Part shown: piece after piece, positions 49,201-61,328 of the stretch
Layout: each line of letters opens with the position of its first letter
Numbering within the stretch: position 1 is the first letter of the stretch
DNA from: Ascidia mentula
Taxonomy: Eukaryota > Chordata > Ascidiacea > Phlebobranchia > Ascidiidae
NCBI GenBank assembly: GCA_947561715.1
Contig: OX387199.1
Span: 5,337,001-5,401,000, forward strand
Direction of reading: 5' to 3'
Length of the DNA stretch: 64,000 nt
Notes under the pieces: generated by a model
What the model was told of the DNA's origin: nothing
The model's database searches: none
The model's input: only the letters and a program-made list of their open reading frames with translations
Position numbers and translations under genes: made by a program

Positions 49201-50561
49201 TAAAAACATATCCGATTTAAATATCACGCCATGTCTCATTATTTAAACAAACTGATTACCACATAAACCTTTTGATTTTGATCAACATCTCATTTTTCTT
49301 ATTCCTGTAAGTCGGTTGGGACTGTACAGTATTTGCAGGCACGTTATAACACGACATAACAACAACAGCGTGATTAGTGTTGTGATGTTATGGTTTATAG
49401 AAACAATTGTTGCCTTATATCCTGTCATTATTTATCTTCATTTTTGTCCATATTTAAAATTGCGACAAATTTGTTTTGGTGATTTTCCTTTAATATTTAC
49501 CCACGGTTTTCCTTTAAAAAGGTCACGCACCACTGCGCTCACCAGGACTGTGCTGCGCTTGGGGCAAATCAATTTCCTGTGTTTTGTTTTTTGTGTTTAT
49601 GTTGCTGGTTTTAAGCCACAGTACTAACTTGTTTGGATTGTAGAAAGGTGCAAAATCTGCTAGTTGTTAAATTTGTTTAAGATTAAGGGGGTCAGGGTTA
49701 TGTTGTCACTAGTTTGAGTAGAAACTGTATAAGCATGTATTGCATTGCAAACCTTGAGAGTAATTTTACTGCAATATAAGCAGTATAGAAGAAACGCATC
49801 TTGAGGTTACAAACTACAGCCCTGCGGTATAAACCAACGATTAGGTTGCATCTCAACACTAATCTGTGCGCGTTTGCCATAGTTTACGTTTTTTACAAGT
49901 TTGTGTAATTCCTAATGCCTCGGAGGTGCTCACAGATGCGTGACGGCACATGTCAAGTGATGCGAGACGAAAATTTTTAACAGTGGGAGCCTGATGCACA
50001 ACTACAATGTTTTAATATTTCCGCACCCAAGACGTGTTTAACGATTTAAATTCTATTTTGAGTTTTGTATTCTGAACACACAAATTAATTTAACCATGGC
50101 ATGTTGTGCCCTCGGGCCCACGCTATATAGGCCGCGAACAAATTATCGTTTTCAATATTCGAAAGCTTTGATCAGACGTGCTTGTAGTCGAAATTCTTTG
50201 CTTCAGTTTACGAGTATGAATTATTTCAGAAACAAAAAAAATTGAGGCAGTTTAGTTTGTTTATAGTTTTGCCCACTTGCTTGGTCTCTGTTGTTTAGTG
50301 CCCGGTTATGGGTACTCAACTGATCGTATCACACCTAATTTGAAAAATCTGTTCCTGGCCAGCTTTCCAGCTGATAAAATGCAACAATCACCAGTTGCAC
50401 TGCCGAGACCTTATCGATCGATGGTGTTATTACCTTAACTGTCTGCAGCTGATTGAAAATTATGGCTTGCTTCTAATCTGAAAACTGTTGTTTTTAGACT
50501 TTTAAAAACCAACACCAACCAAAAAGTGCTTGGTGTTTTATCACAATCACTTTTCTTTACT
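46290..50561. other. Gene-poor 4.3-kb interval
   Basis: No frame here looks like protein or joins with phase-correct splice sites. It holds the MITE-like repeat at 47505-47830 and a small duplication containing TGTGTGCCCCAACACTGCCA near 48546 and 48580. The rest is unremarkable AT-rich DNA; upstream regulatory DNA of the transporter gene may be included. Confidence 0.5.
47505..47830. mobile_element. MITE-like inverted repeat
   Basis: GTTCTTGTGGCATAAGGTTAC-type sequence at about 47541-47580 (ending GAGATTTTTATTACAACCA) is repeated inverted at about 47780-47823 (TGGTTGTAATGAAAATCTCG then TAACCTCATGCCACAAGAAC). The left edge (TTGCTGCCTGGCATTGTAAT) matches the termini at 4 and 19.7 kb. No coding capacity. 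Confidence 0.75.
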
Positions 50562-51890
50562 ATGGGGGGTTCCACTGATGGCGGGTCGTGCAGACGAAGA
50601 TGCAGATCCACGATGGGTCTTCTCCTCGCCTTTGCATCCGCGATCTTTGCGGCGGTGATGACGCTCCTCGTCAAGTTCCTCCGGGAAGCAGGAGCGGATC
50701 ATCTTCTCCTAGTGAGATGGGTCGTTCAGTACATCTTTACACTTCCCGTCCTGGCCTGGAGGTTTGAACCCTTTGTTCCAGGAGAAAAGAAGATGAACGT
50801 GTTCGTACTTGGGACCTGCATAATTTGCGTCTTCGCGTCCGTTGGACTCTTCTTCAGCATCACCTTTCTGCCAGTGGGTGACGCTGTTGCAGTCATGTCT
50901 ACCTACGTTGTGTTCGTGGGATTTTTCGCTTGCATTTTTCTCAAAGGTGAGAGCTAACTTATGATGAAAACTCGTGAACGATTCGTTTGTCGTTGGCATA
51001 CGGCGTTATGTAGAAATTGAGATAAGTCGAGCGCTCGCGTAACCGTTTGTTTAGTATTCTTATTTAAACGGCCACACAGAAATTGTTAAAAAAATCTCCG
51101 GACGGCCTTAAGTCAAAAGACCTCGAATTTGACTATATTTGTACAAAAAACATTTCATTAGTTTTTAAACGTTGAGTTACAGACAGTTGTGCACATTGTT
51201 TCGTCATATCAGATCCCGACGGTCTTGCTCACTGATTTTTATTGGTTCCTTGTTTGTGTGTATTGAACCTTGTTACGTGAAAGTATTACCATGAAGTCAA
51301 CGCCAATTTTGTATTATGTAGAACCCTGTCGACTTTCAGACGTGATATTTGCGCTTCTGGCACTGGTTGGCTCAATTATTGTTGCTAGGCCTCCATTTCT
51401 CTTTGGATCCGACCAATCAGACGTGGATGGAACAACGACAGATCGTTTAATCGGGGTTCTTCTCGCAGTCCTTGGGTCTGTGTGCGCTGCGGTCGCGATG
51501 GTAGCTGTCAGACGCATGGGGGAAAGAGTCCATTACAGCCTGATCGTTTTCTACTATGCAGTTTGTGGCATGGTAATAAACTCTACTACGGTGTTAGTGA
51601 CTCAAAGGGTGACCTTACCTTGCTTGGAAGACTTGCTGGTAATGTTACTTTCAGCGTTTGCGGCTATTTTGAACAATGTGCTGCTTGTGTTGGCCTTACA
51701 AAACGAGGCGGCCGCGCCAGTCACTATTGTTTGCACGAGTGAAGTTGTGTTTGCGTTTCTGTTTGAGTTTTTGTTTCTCGGCACTGTTCCGTCAACATAC
51801 AGTGTTATAGGCGCTACGTTGATAATGGTTAGTTGCATCGGGCTCCCTCTACTTAGCATCCGCAGCGCAAGTGAAAGTAACAGCACGTGA
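50562..51890 (+). CDS. SLC35G-like EamA drug/metabolite transporter (two exons)
   Basis: Exons 50562-50946 and 51322-51890 join in phase 1 and give 317 residues. The protein is strongly hydrophobic with about ten predicted helices in two EamA repeats: MGLLLAFASAIFAAVMTLL starts the first, and GVLLAVLGSVCAAVAMVAVR the second. Landmarks of the SLC35G/TMEM20-like group are VRWVVQ, PVGDAVAVMSTYVVFVG, a G-E-P turn formed across the exon junction, then IIVARPPFLFG. The ATG at 50562 is the first in frame before the first helix. Substrate unknown; family members are proposed nucleotide-sugar or small-molecule exporters of internal membranes. AATAAA signals follow near 52105 and 52271. There is no gene close upstream. 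Confidence 0.85.
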
Positions 51891-52819
51891 CTTCGAGTTA
51901 GATCCCTGGGCCGCAGGATGCTCGACAACAAAAAAACTCGTTAACATTTCGCATTGCTTACTTTTCAATGTTCCACTTTTGTAATGTATTGCGATTTTTG
52001 AAATACTTGTTGAAATGCTTTTTTATGAATGAAGTGAGACAATACATGGAATAATACAGATCTATTTACTGGTAATTCATTGTTGTAAAATTATCTGCCC
52101 GTCGAATAAATGAACAAACATTCTTAACAGTGCCGGAAAAATATCTGAATATTGCCACTTGTTTTTTCCCGAACGTAATTGCTATTTGTGTTATCCTTTA
52201 GCAAACTAAAGTGTTATTCCTGTTGACAAATTTTGTAAATCGTTGTTATCAGACTATTTTAAAGTCGCCAAATAAAGATTTCAGTTTTTGGTTAATATTG
52301 CGCCCTGTGTGGTGGCACCGGAATTTAAAACATGCCTTTTCTGTCTGAAAATATCCTCTCACAGAAACTCTTCTATCTTCCTGGTTACTAGGCTCCCGGT
52401 ATCAGGTATTTTTTGCCAGCTTGTTGACACACGTCTCGTGCCTGCCTGATACAAGTACATGCCTCTTCCGAAGTAAAATGCCCTGTCAATCATTACCTGA
52501 AAATATGCAGGAAAATGTTCATTGTTATATTGCTTGTTGCACGTTGCCTTGTGTCACCCGAGTCCAATTAAACGATTGCCATAATAGATGAAAAACTCAA
52601 TAACATTTGCATTGACTTTGTTACAAAAACACGTTTGCATGCAGACACAGTAGAAAATCTATCGAATTGCATTGAGGAAAGAAATCGTTGTACAAATAGC
52701 GGCGTCATCTCTTGCTCAGCCGTTGCATAATTACAAAAACACACGCAAGCATTAACTATCTATATTATCTGCTACACGTACCAAAAAGTCGTATAGGTTA
52801 AATAAATCTTAAGAATTTG
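51891..52819. other. Convergent 3' region between transporter and sulfotransferase-like gene
   Basis: About 930 bp between two genes that point at each other. It contains polyadenylation hexamers for the transporter and no protein-like frame. Confidence 0.5.
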
Positions 52820-55017
52820 CTATCCGAAGCACCACACCATACATATGATGAATAGAAGAGCGGCTAAAACCATAAGAGGCACTCTGCGTTTAATCTCATC
52901 CGTGGCTGTTTTATAGTAAAGCTCAATATTGTCCTCGCCCAGAGTCCCGTCGATAATTTCAGCTTTTTTGTTGAGATGTGGAAATTGTATTTTAGGATGC
53001 GGTTTATCGAGGAATCGGCACAGAGGCTCCCAGCCCTCTCTGATGTTGTACTCGAGAAGTTGGCCTTCTCTGCACATGCTTCGTACGTAGGCCTCATGTC
53101 TCCTGTATGCCGATCTGCAGAATGTTCACAGAATTGTTTATTTTTCACGATGTACGACAGGGCGCCGTTGGGCCTCAACAAAACCTAATGCCACAACCAC
53201 TAATCAGTATTATCCAATTACACGTTCTTCATACCTGGCAAGCATGTCGTTCTTGTAGTAAGTGCACGCGAAAAAACCGAAACAGGCTTCTCTCGCTTTC
53301 CTCATAACAATCCAACCTTTGTAAACGATCGGCGAAATAGTCCGGCAGATTGTGTGGTACATGAAAAAGTTAGGGCTTTTGAAAGTCTGCGAAAAAGATG
53401 TTGGGTTAAAGAGGGCTCTTACACCCTTCACATTTCGTATTTCAAGACCTTAAACTCCAATCCAGACAACCTTTCCCTATAGGGCCAAAGTCAAGTTCGC
53501 GGGCCAAAGTCAAGTTCTGTATTCTATCAGAGTACCGTATTTTGTTCGACAACAATATCGTTTACTGTTTATAATGTTGGTAAACTTAATGACGTATAGA
53601 GGCAATTTTTCAAGATTATTTCCCTATTTTTACATTAATGCAGTATCGCTCGGTGAGTCATACATTACCGCAAATAGTAAAGGGGTTGCGGGCCCGATGA
53701 TTCTGCTGGGCGGGCCGGATGAGGCCTGCGACTCGCCCGCGAGGTTGTTGACCCCTGGCGCCGAACAAAAGTATTTCAGTGACATTTTCGCGTCAGTGTC
53801 TTGGTGGTTGAATGATAACATATATCGATTCGACCGCGCATAAGCATAATGTGGTTAAACATAGCAAACGAAACTATAAATAAGTTTCGTGCCTCATCGT
53901 GTGTTACGACCTCGTCGGTGTAAAACGTGCAGTTGTTTGGTTGCGTTGCGCTGGATGCGACTGGCGAGGTAGGATATATTCCTGAAATATGCCTTTCCAG
54001 TCTCGTAAATCATCTCCGAGTGGGTCTCGTCGTTGCGTGCCACGTCAAATATAATGTTTGCCTTCCGGTGGTTAAATGTGTAACTACAACACGTACAACG
54101 CCCAGCTTATGCACACATGGTTGCGGTAATCACTTTCACATGACCGTTTACGTCATATTTCTATCGCATAACGTAGAAGAGGGTGAAAGACCTGAGCTGT
54201 GTTTGAGTTATGGCGAGACAAGCTCTGTGTGAAACTTTGTAAATGTTTCTACTTTCAGGTGTAGTCAATCTCTACTGGCCAGGGCGTTGCCGAAACCCTT
54301 CAGGGTTATTTGAACACTCTTACTTTTGATTTGTTCCTGATTTTAATTTTTCCTATTGTAAGATTATGCACGCATGACAATGCAAAGGAAACCATTCTAC
54401 TATGCCTCATGTGGAACATTTTTTTAATTTTATACCAATTAAATCCGCATAAACTGGTTGCATTATTTACAGTTGATGGAGCGAGAGGATTCCAAGAAAT
54501 TTTTCCGAGAAAATAAAATAATGCAGAAAGTGTAGTCCAAATCGGTTTAACCGTAGCGTCTATGCTCGTGAACTCTTGGCGGTGATTTTACACTGCGTTG
54601 TACACGTGGTAAAATGTTTTACTTACAAAGCTTGGGACGTGATAGAACGTTGTTTTGAAGCTTTTCAACCATTCTTCTTCCGAACCGCGTTTCATCAAAA
54701 TAACCTATGAAAAATGCCTTGTGTCTAATACACGGTTTTATCCAAATACATTTCAATGAAATTACCTTTGAGTCAGGAAACGCTTCTAAGATTTGATCCC
54801 ACATGGCAACAGCTGGCAAGTCGGTGACGGCGTCAATATCGCTGTACATCTCTTTAAACACGCTATTATCATGTTTCCCATCGAATATTTCTATCCATCT
54901 ATCGCTGTTGTGTAGCATTTCTTCGAAGGCATCGTTCACCGAATATCCCAATGCCCGCAATGCGTTTGCCATGGACTTGGTACCGGTTTTTGGCATGCCG
55001 GCACATATTACTTTCAT
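52820..55017 (-). CDS. Sulfotransferase-family protein, copy 1 (four exons)
   Basis: Exons 55017-54766, 54704-54627, 53386-53235 and 53114-52820 join in phases 0, 0 and 2 and give 258 residues. VICAGMPKTGTKSM at the N terminus is the 5'-phosphosulfate (P-loop-like) motif of sulfotransferases that bind PAPS. DLPAVAMWDQILEAFPDSKVI and the exon-2 start VILMKR correspond to the 3'-phosphate-binding region, where family members have an (I/L)-x-x-x-R; the shared R is kept. A second conserved block is SAYRRHEAYVRSMC. The C terminus is one hydrophobic helix (VPLMVLAALLFIICMVWC), so the enzyme is probably membrane-tethered. It fits the small 'Sulfotransfer_4' type found in many invertebrates; the acceptor is unknown. 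Paralogue of the gene at 57657-59192. Confidence 0.82.
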
Positions 55018-56654
55018 CGTATTAACAATTCTTTCAAAACACCCGAACACCAGTACCTTGTCGATGGGTGATATCCCTGCTACTATAGTGGATGGTACAA
55101 CCGTTAAAACCAGCAATGAAAACAATTACAAATTATCACACAACACTCGATCCTTTAATTACCCCAAAGAGCATTGGTTATGCTTGTGACGGTAGTTACT
55201 GAACTCTGTACACATTTCAACGCTGAACTTAGCTTGAGTGGGGTCGACAGAGAACAATTGTTATAAGACACCTCACCGGTTGTGTTTGTTCGGCCCATTT
55301 CAGCGTCAACTACCGACAAAGTGTGACCGAACCTCAATAAGGGGTGTGGGTGGGGAACTATTCAGCCTTACAATGGGCGCTACGCTATTCTGTGCTACCG
55401 TACGTGCCCTTGTTCAACGTTCCTGACTAAACCAATCTACACCAAATGAAAGCGCTTTCGTTGATACATATCTTATACCAAGTCATCACTACCCAGTCAA
55501 AATTGGCAAGCAGATGCAATCCTCTTCGTTAGGTCATTTCTTGACGCCTAGTAAGCTCGACTTAGAAAGCTTTTACTACGTTCTGATCAGTTAAAATTGA
55601 CTAGAAAATAAATAGATGTGTTCCTGCTGTTGGCGCGTCGGTTGCCAGGCAAAATACAGTGGTGAATAAATAAAACCCACAGCGGAAAGCTGTACCGAGT
55701 GTGTGTGTGTTGCCAACTGGTATTTACTCTTTCCAGAGAAGCAAATAAACCACCGAACCCCGGCTTAACGTATTTTGTTTCAAACTCCTCAGTTTATTTC
55801 GTTTTAATAAGTCGAACTGGATTTACAAGTGGAATTATTTTTGGTCTGTTAGGCTGCTTCGGCTTGAAACGAATTTTTTTCTGCCACCACGCGCGCAGAA
55901 ATCACTCTACGCCATTTTAAACAGTGTGAAAATTGTGGAGCTTAACTGACAAATAACCTATGCAAATACAAAGAAATGGTAACCTGTGCCTCGCATTTCT
56001 TTAAGGCTCAAAGCAAATATTTTTCTTTCTGATCTGGATGTTTTAACTGGAGCATCACGCGTGACACAAAGCACAAGACTGGAAATATATCTTCTTCCTA
56101 TGTGGGAGAAACAACTTACAGAGTGCAGATGTGACGTCACGCCTCATTCAAATGCGTTTTTTCTCCGCCAAATGTAACACGAGCTGGTGCACAACAACTG
56201 GCCCAACTGCCTATACGCTCGACGCTGCTGCCGCTGCCTCGGACTAACATCACATTCTATATCTTGAAAGTGGGTTTTCGCCCAGTAAAATATTAACCTA
56301 GATACAAAGCGAGGAAAGGAAAAATGCCATTAGGAGGGGGTTGGCATACTATCAGCCAATATGCACAAGCCTTCTTCTGTCTTCTCTTGACGGCTTACGT
56401 AATTTTTCAAGAACTTGTATGTTCTTTCGCGCCATTCAACTTGTCTGTGGTTGGTGGTTTCCCTTGAAAACGGTTTGCGCTTTGACTGCGTCCTCTTGTG
56501 GCCATTGTTTGCTATTTTACAAATATAAAACAAATCAGTTTTATTTTTGATATTAAACCAATACACGACTGAGCAGAAATATGAGTTAATATAATGACTG
56601 ACGAACCCCTTTTCGGTGTCTGTTATCGTTTGACAAAAAACAAACGTTTATTAT

Positions 56655-56945
56655 AGACCTTTCTTGGCGATCACAGCTATCGTGTCGCGATTATTAGGTT
56701 TGTAGGCTTGGCAGCTCAGGCATTGCAGCCTAGCTGGATCAGCCACTTTTTCCCGATAAGTCGGAACAAGATTTGAAAAATCAAGCTCCCGGTGAGGTTT
56801 GAACTCACGACCCTGGGCCAAACGCTGCAATGCTTGGGCTGCCAAGCATGTAAACCTAATGATCGCGATACGATATAGCTGTTATCGCCAAGCAAGGACC
56901 TGCGCAGTGGGGCGATCCTGCCAAACATGGCGTTCCATGAAGTAT
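56655..56945 (-). mobile_element. tRNA-derived SINE, composite or nested copy
   Basis: On the minus strand: a tRNA-like 3' half (GGGTCGTGAGTTCAAACC, a B-box, then TCACCGGGAGCTTG), then GATTTTTCAAATCTTG, then a body containing GTGGCTGATCCAGCTAGGC and GATAGCTGTGATCGCCAAG. A second partial body (CGATCATTAG... and CCTGCGCAGTGGGGCGATC) adjoins at 56855-56945, so two insertions or a rearranged copy are present. Confidence 0.75.
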
Positions 56946-57060
56946 CACTGCGTTGTCTGATATGGTGGTAGAGATCGCCTACGTATATGTGAAGGTTGCC
57001 TGGCAAGTTGTGCGCTTGCGCACCAGTGTACTTTGGTCACAGTATTTCCCGTAAAACCAC

Positions 57061-57200
57061 TGAGCTCATGTAGCTCAGTTGGTAGAGCGTTGGGCCTGGT
57101 TAGCCCAGGGTCGCGAGTTCAAACCTCACCGGGAGCTTGATTTTTCAAATCTTGCTCCAACTTGTGAGAAAAAAGTGGCTGATCCAGCTAGGCTGCCAAG
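57061..57200 (+). mobile_element. tRNA-derived SINE with intact pol III boxes
   Basis: TAGCTCAGTTGG is a perfect A-box and GAGTTCAAACC a B-box, 45 bp apart, followed by CTCACCGGGAGCTTGA and the same body (GTGGCTGATCCAGCTAGGCTG) as at 56.7 kb. The T-stem is mispaired (CGCGA against CTCAC) and the acceptor ends do not pair well, so this is a SINE head and not a functional tRNA. Confidence 0.75.
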
Positions 57201-57656
57201 CGTTTATTAGACAACAAAAAACGCACTCCCAGACCTTACTTTGGTTTTTACTTTTCAATAACAACTTGTCCGTCACAATAATCATGTTAAAACACAAAAA
57301 TTGCGATCATACTGGGCATAGACATTAGATAGCGAAAGACATTATACCTCGTATTCGTAAGCTATATTCGCAAACTATGCTCTAAACTACATGGTGGAGG
57401 ACAAGCTCTTGGACTTTGAGTCCGTCCGTGTATAAACCACAGATCCATCAAATGCTTTCAAAAGCAAAACGGTGACAGCATTACTTTAACATCCAACACC
57501 GGTCCACCAGCAGTGGTCGAAGCAAAACAAATTCTCACCGAAACGATTGAATTTACACGGAAAAATAAACCATCGTTTTAGTATACTAGTTGGGATTTCT
57601 TCCAGCATTGTCATCCAGACCAACAACTTGAAGATAATCAATTCAAAGAGTTTTGT

Positions 57657-59192
57657 TTAGCGCCAAAACCACCATAAAACACTAGCTATAAACACCAGGG
57701 AACCACAGAGCAGCATTGTTATTTGACTCTTGATGTCCTCTTCCACCATTCTGAAATACACTTTTATATTCTCCTCTCCGAGGTCGCTGTCGACGATTCT
57801 GGAATCTTTGTTAAGAAAAGGAAACTCTACTTCCGGTCGTACTTTGTTGAGGAATTCGCACAACGGAGCCCAACCTTCATTGATGTTGTAGACGAGCAGT
57901 TGGTCATTTGGACAAGTCTTCAGTACGTAAGCGTTGTGTCTTCTGTACGCTGACCTATGTTACGTAATGTTTAGATTTTTAGTAACGCGACTACGAAAAG
58001 CTTTAATTTTTAACGACGGTGACGACGTTTAAATGTTTGCCTATTTTACCCCGTGAAACATTTTTTCACCTTGCCAGCATTTCGTTTCGATGGAAAGCGG
58101 AAGCGAAAAATCCGAAGCAGGCGTTCCTGGATTTGGAAAGTACTTGCAAACTCTTGTACACGACCTTCGGGGAGAATATCCACCACATGAAGTGACAAAT
58201 TAAAAAGTTCGGGCTTCGGAATCTCTGAAAAATAGAGCGACTGATTTCAATATGATCAAAAATTAAAAACATTTTTTTTTTCATGATCCACAGAATTTTT
58301 TAACATAAACAAGACCATCATTTTTATTTAATGGCGTATTAATTATTTGTTACAAAAACAGGCGATAATCGTTAGTTGATACCAATCACTGCTTTTATGC
58401 AACTGGACCATGTAATTATCTGCTAGACCAAAGGTAACCACGTGATCACGTATTCAAGTGACCACGAAACAGTTGAACCAGTGGGCGGAGGAAACCAAGA
58501 CTCACGTATAAGGGAGTGTTGTAAAAAGTGTTTCGGAAACTTTCAATCCAATCTTCCTCTGAATCACGCGTCAGTAAAATGACCTATGCACAAACAAACT
58601 ATACAAACGAGGTGCATTTGACCTTGATGAATGCCCGTCACCAGAACAAGTTACATGTCTAAGCAAAGTATAGAAGTGGTGTTCCACAAAATATGGCACA
58701 CGACTAAAAGGAATCGGCGTTATAGGAGTTTAGGGGAGCATGACTATGTAAAGGTGGTCCACGAACACCATTTTTGGTGATACTGTAGTATCATATGACC
58801 TCCCAAGGGGTCAGCACCGGCACATTATTTGCTCAAATGACATCAGCAAATCGCTGGTTAGCATAGCAGCATGATAATGCGGTAACATCTTTCCTATGAT
58901 TTTTATTTGTGATAACAGCGAAACGAGTCATACAACAAACCTTGGAGTCGGGAAACGCTTCTAAGATTTGATCCCACATGGCAACAGCTGGCAAGTCGGT
59001 GACGGCGTCAATATCGCTGTACATCTCTTTAAACACGCTATTATCATGTTTCCCATCGAATATTTCGATCCATCTATCGCTGTTGTAGCATAATTCCTCA
59101 AAAGCATCATACACAGTGTAACCTAAGATCCGTAAAGCTTTCGCCATCGACTTGGTACCGGTTTTCGGCATGCCGGCGCAAATCACTTTCAT
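57657..59192 (-). CDS. Sulfotransferase-family protein, copy 2 (four exons)
   Basis: Exons 59192-58941, 58583-58506, 58224-58070 and 57954-57657 give 260 residues with the same exon phases as copy 1 (exons 1 and 2 have identical lengths, 252 and 78 bp). The PAPS-loop motif VICAGMPKTGTKSM, SRNACFGFFAS and SAYRRHNAYV are conserved, and a C-terminal membrane helix (MLLCGSLVFIASVLWWF) ends the protein. The first donor is GTTTGT, weaker than in copy 1. About 143 bp of exon 1 (58944-59086) is almost identical in DNA to copy 1, while the rest has diverged, pointing to gene conversion. Substrate unknown. Confidence 0.8.
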
Positions 59193-60367
59193 TGCGACTA
59201 CTTTCTGATTTGTATAAAACTTTTACAAAAAGCACGGACATTAAGGAGTTATGACGATTCATTTACAAATTGTAACAAACTTTATCACCGTAAGCAAACG
59301 TTTACAACATTTAACCACAGAAGTATTAAGCAAGTTGCTGCAGAAGCAAAGCAACTTGTTAACGCTGCAGCAGATAAGTTGCAATGCTTCTTTCAACCTT
59401 TTTTTTGTTTTGTTGTAAATTCGCCTCTATATTTGTTCACAAACACAGAAGTTGGTATACAAAAGTATGATTAGGCGAAAATCTGTAGCAATACTGAACG
59501 CCCCGAGCTACTAGAAGGCTACCGGAGACTAATCTTATAGTGCCGCCTAAGTTTGTTACAAAGCTGACCAACCAACCGTGTCCACACTTTATTGAAACTG
59601 CATCTCGTGCTGCTGGGTTAGTAGTAGCTGCTGGTAATTAGCCTGCAGCGTGACTGCATGTACACAAATGCTCGAATAACGACGTTCGCTGTTTCGGAAA
59701 CTCTCAATCCAATTTTCCTCTGAATCACGCGTCAGCAACATTATGCCTATCAGCTTTGGATTACGTCAGCCTGAGTCACGGTTTGTCGTTTGTTGCTTAG
59801 TTATTTTAGGTAAGGAGTAAAGGCTTCACACATTTCACTGCCATTTAGAAATTCCATATTTAGAAAAGTCAGGGTATAATTGTAAAAAATAACAAAGCGA
59901 CTTTTAAAAAAGGAATTGTCAAAATATTGAAAGAATTTACTTGTGACAAGCCACATTCTCCACACCACAACAAATTGTATCAATTAAGTACCTTGATATT
60001 CAATGCATCTACTTTTTTTGCGAAATTGCGGTAAGTTTCACGAACCGTTATCAATATACGTCACGTGACCAAAGAAAGAAAAGACCTGGGGCGGAACGTT
60101 TCGGTCGGTATGGTTTATTTTATTTCTAACCTACAATCTTTTTTGTTTGTTCTTCTTCTGTGTAGGTACTACGTCTAAGGTATAACTATTTAAATGCAAA
60201 GCTAAATATTTTATATTAAAAGTTTGGCTTAGCCCTTTCATTTCAATTGTCTTCCAAACTTACTTATAACTATTTTTCAGAAATTCAAAAGAAATTAACA
60301 TTAATTACATTTCCTGTTATTGCTTGTGATTGGTGATTCTTCTGCTTCCTATCAAAGCACAGTGGGT
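59193..60367. other. Interval upstream of copy 2 and of the NLR gene
   Basis: Divergent promoter region of about 1.2 kb. Contains the exon relic at 59689-59750. No other coding sign. Confidence 0.5.
59689..59750 (-). pseudogene. Relic exon 2 of a third sulfotransferase-like gene
   Basis: GTTTCGGAAACTCTCAATCC then TTCCTCTGAATCACGCGTCAG matches 58530-58590 (exon 2 of copy 2) with only a few differences over about 55 bp, and the similarity fades into CAACATTATG. No flanking exons are recognisable nearby, so it is a fragment left by duplication or unequal exchange. Confidence 0.7.
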
Positions 60368-61328
60368 ATGGATTTAAGTAAAAAAGGAAACAATGAAGGA
60401 ACTGATTGGGTAAATTGCAAAGAGTTTGTAAATAAAAACACAACTAGTTTACTTTAACACTAAAAGTTTGTAAGGTAGTGTTACAAGTAATATAGTGTTA
60501 AATAGTTAATGTAGCTTGGATTTAACAAATACCAGTGGATTTAGAATCATTTTTTATGTTCACATCTTTTCAGTTCACTTCACAAGGTTACCAGTTTCCA
60601 ACAGATCCAAACATGGACCCACAACATAATGAATCACCCCAACAAATGGCATTGGATCTTTCCTGTTCCAAAGATATGTATGTTGTAGAAACATCTGTAG
60701 GTGAAATTATGTTATTATGTTCTGTTTTTCTTGTAAGACCCAAGCAACACTCTCAGGCAGGGGCGAAAGATATGACACCAAACACTGAATGTACGTCTTC
60801 AGCAGATAATATGCGACGTTCTTCACGAAATCATGAAAATATGGAAATTGTTGGTCATTGCAGCACATTGCCTCCTCCACAAAGTGAATTTTTTTCACCA
60901 TGTAAATTTTACTTCTTTAAGGAAACACCAATTTTGCTGTTTTTTTAGGTTTTGAGGAAAACTCAATGCAAATGAACACATTAACTCAGGTACAAATAAT
61001 ATGCCCGGTTGCATTTTTTGTGTGAACTTTTTTCATACATTTTAAATTCAGGTGGAACCAAGCTTGCAAAAACCTTCCACACAACCAAGTATAAAAATAT
61101 TTAAAACAAGAAATGTTTCAGAACTTAATATCATTTTTTACTTTTCGCAGGTGGTGTGACAAATATAAATGACAAGCTCATTGGGAATCCAAACTTTTAC
61201 ACAGCAAAACAAATAAACAGTAAGCAATGTTTCCTTTTTTAATCTGGGTCTTGTTGTTTGTCACAAAATGCATTTTGTTTGTTTATTAGTAAACACAAAC
61301 AACGAAGAACAGGACAAACTGAGTAAAG
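60368..61328 (+). other. Seven small 5' exons of the NLR gene (unrecognised effector region)
   Basis: Each exon has an AG acceptor and GT donor and all junctions keep one frame (phases 0, 2, 1, 0, 1, 1, 1). Lengths are 42, 104, 164, 41, 37, 69 and 39 bp. The encoded residues are low in hydrophobics and rich in Asn, Gln, Ser and Pro (QFPTDPNMDPQHNESPQQ). The donor at 61089 (GTATAA) and the first exon are the weakest points. Alternative frames run open across 60535-60948 without splicing, so retained introns are possible. Confidence 0.55.

Larger units (their letters stand above)
55018..57656. other. Interval between the two sulfotransferase-like genes
   Basis: Upstream of copy 1 and downstream of copy 2. 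No protein-like frame. SINE copies occupy 56655-57185; the remainder shows nothing I can name. Confidence 0.5.

Noticed and set aside
57061..57134. Functional tRNA gene
   Set aside because: A- and B-boxes are good but T-stem and acceptor do not pair, and the same sequence continues into a SINE body.
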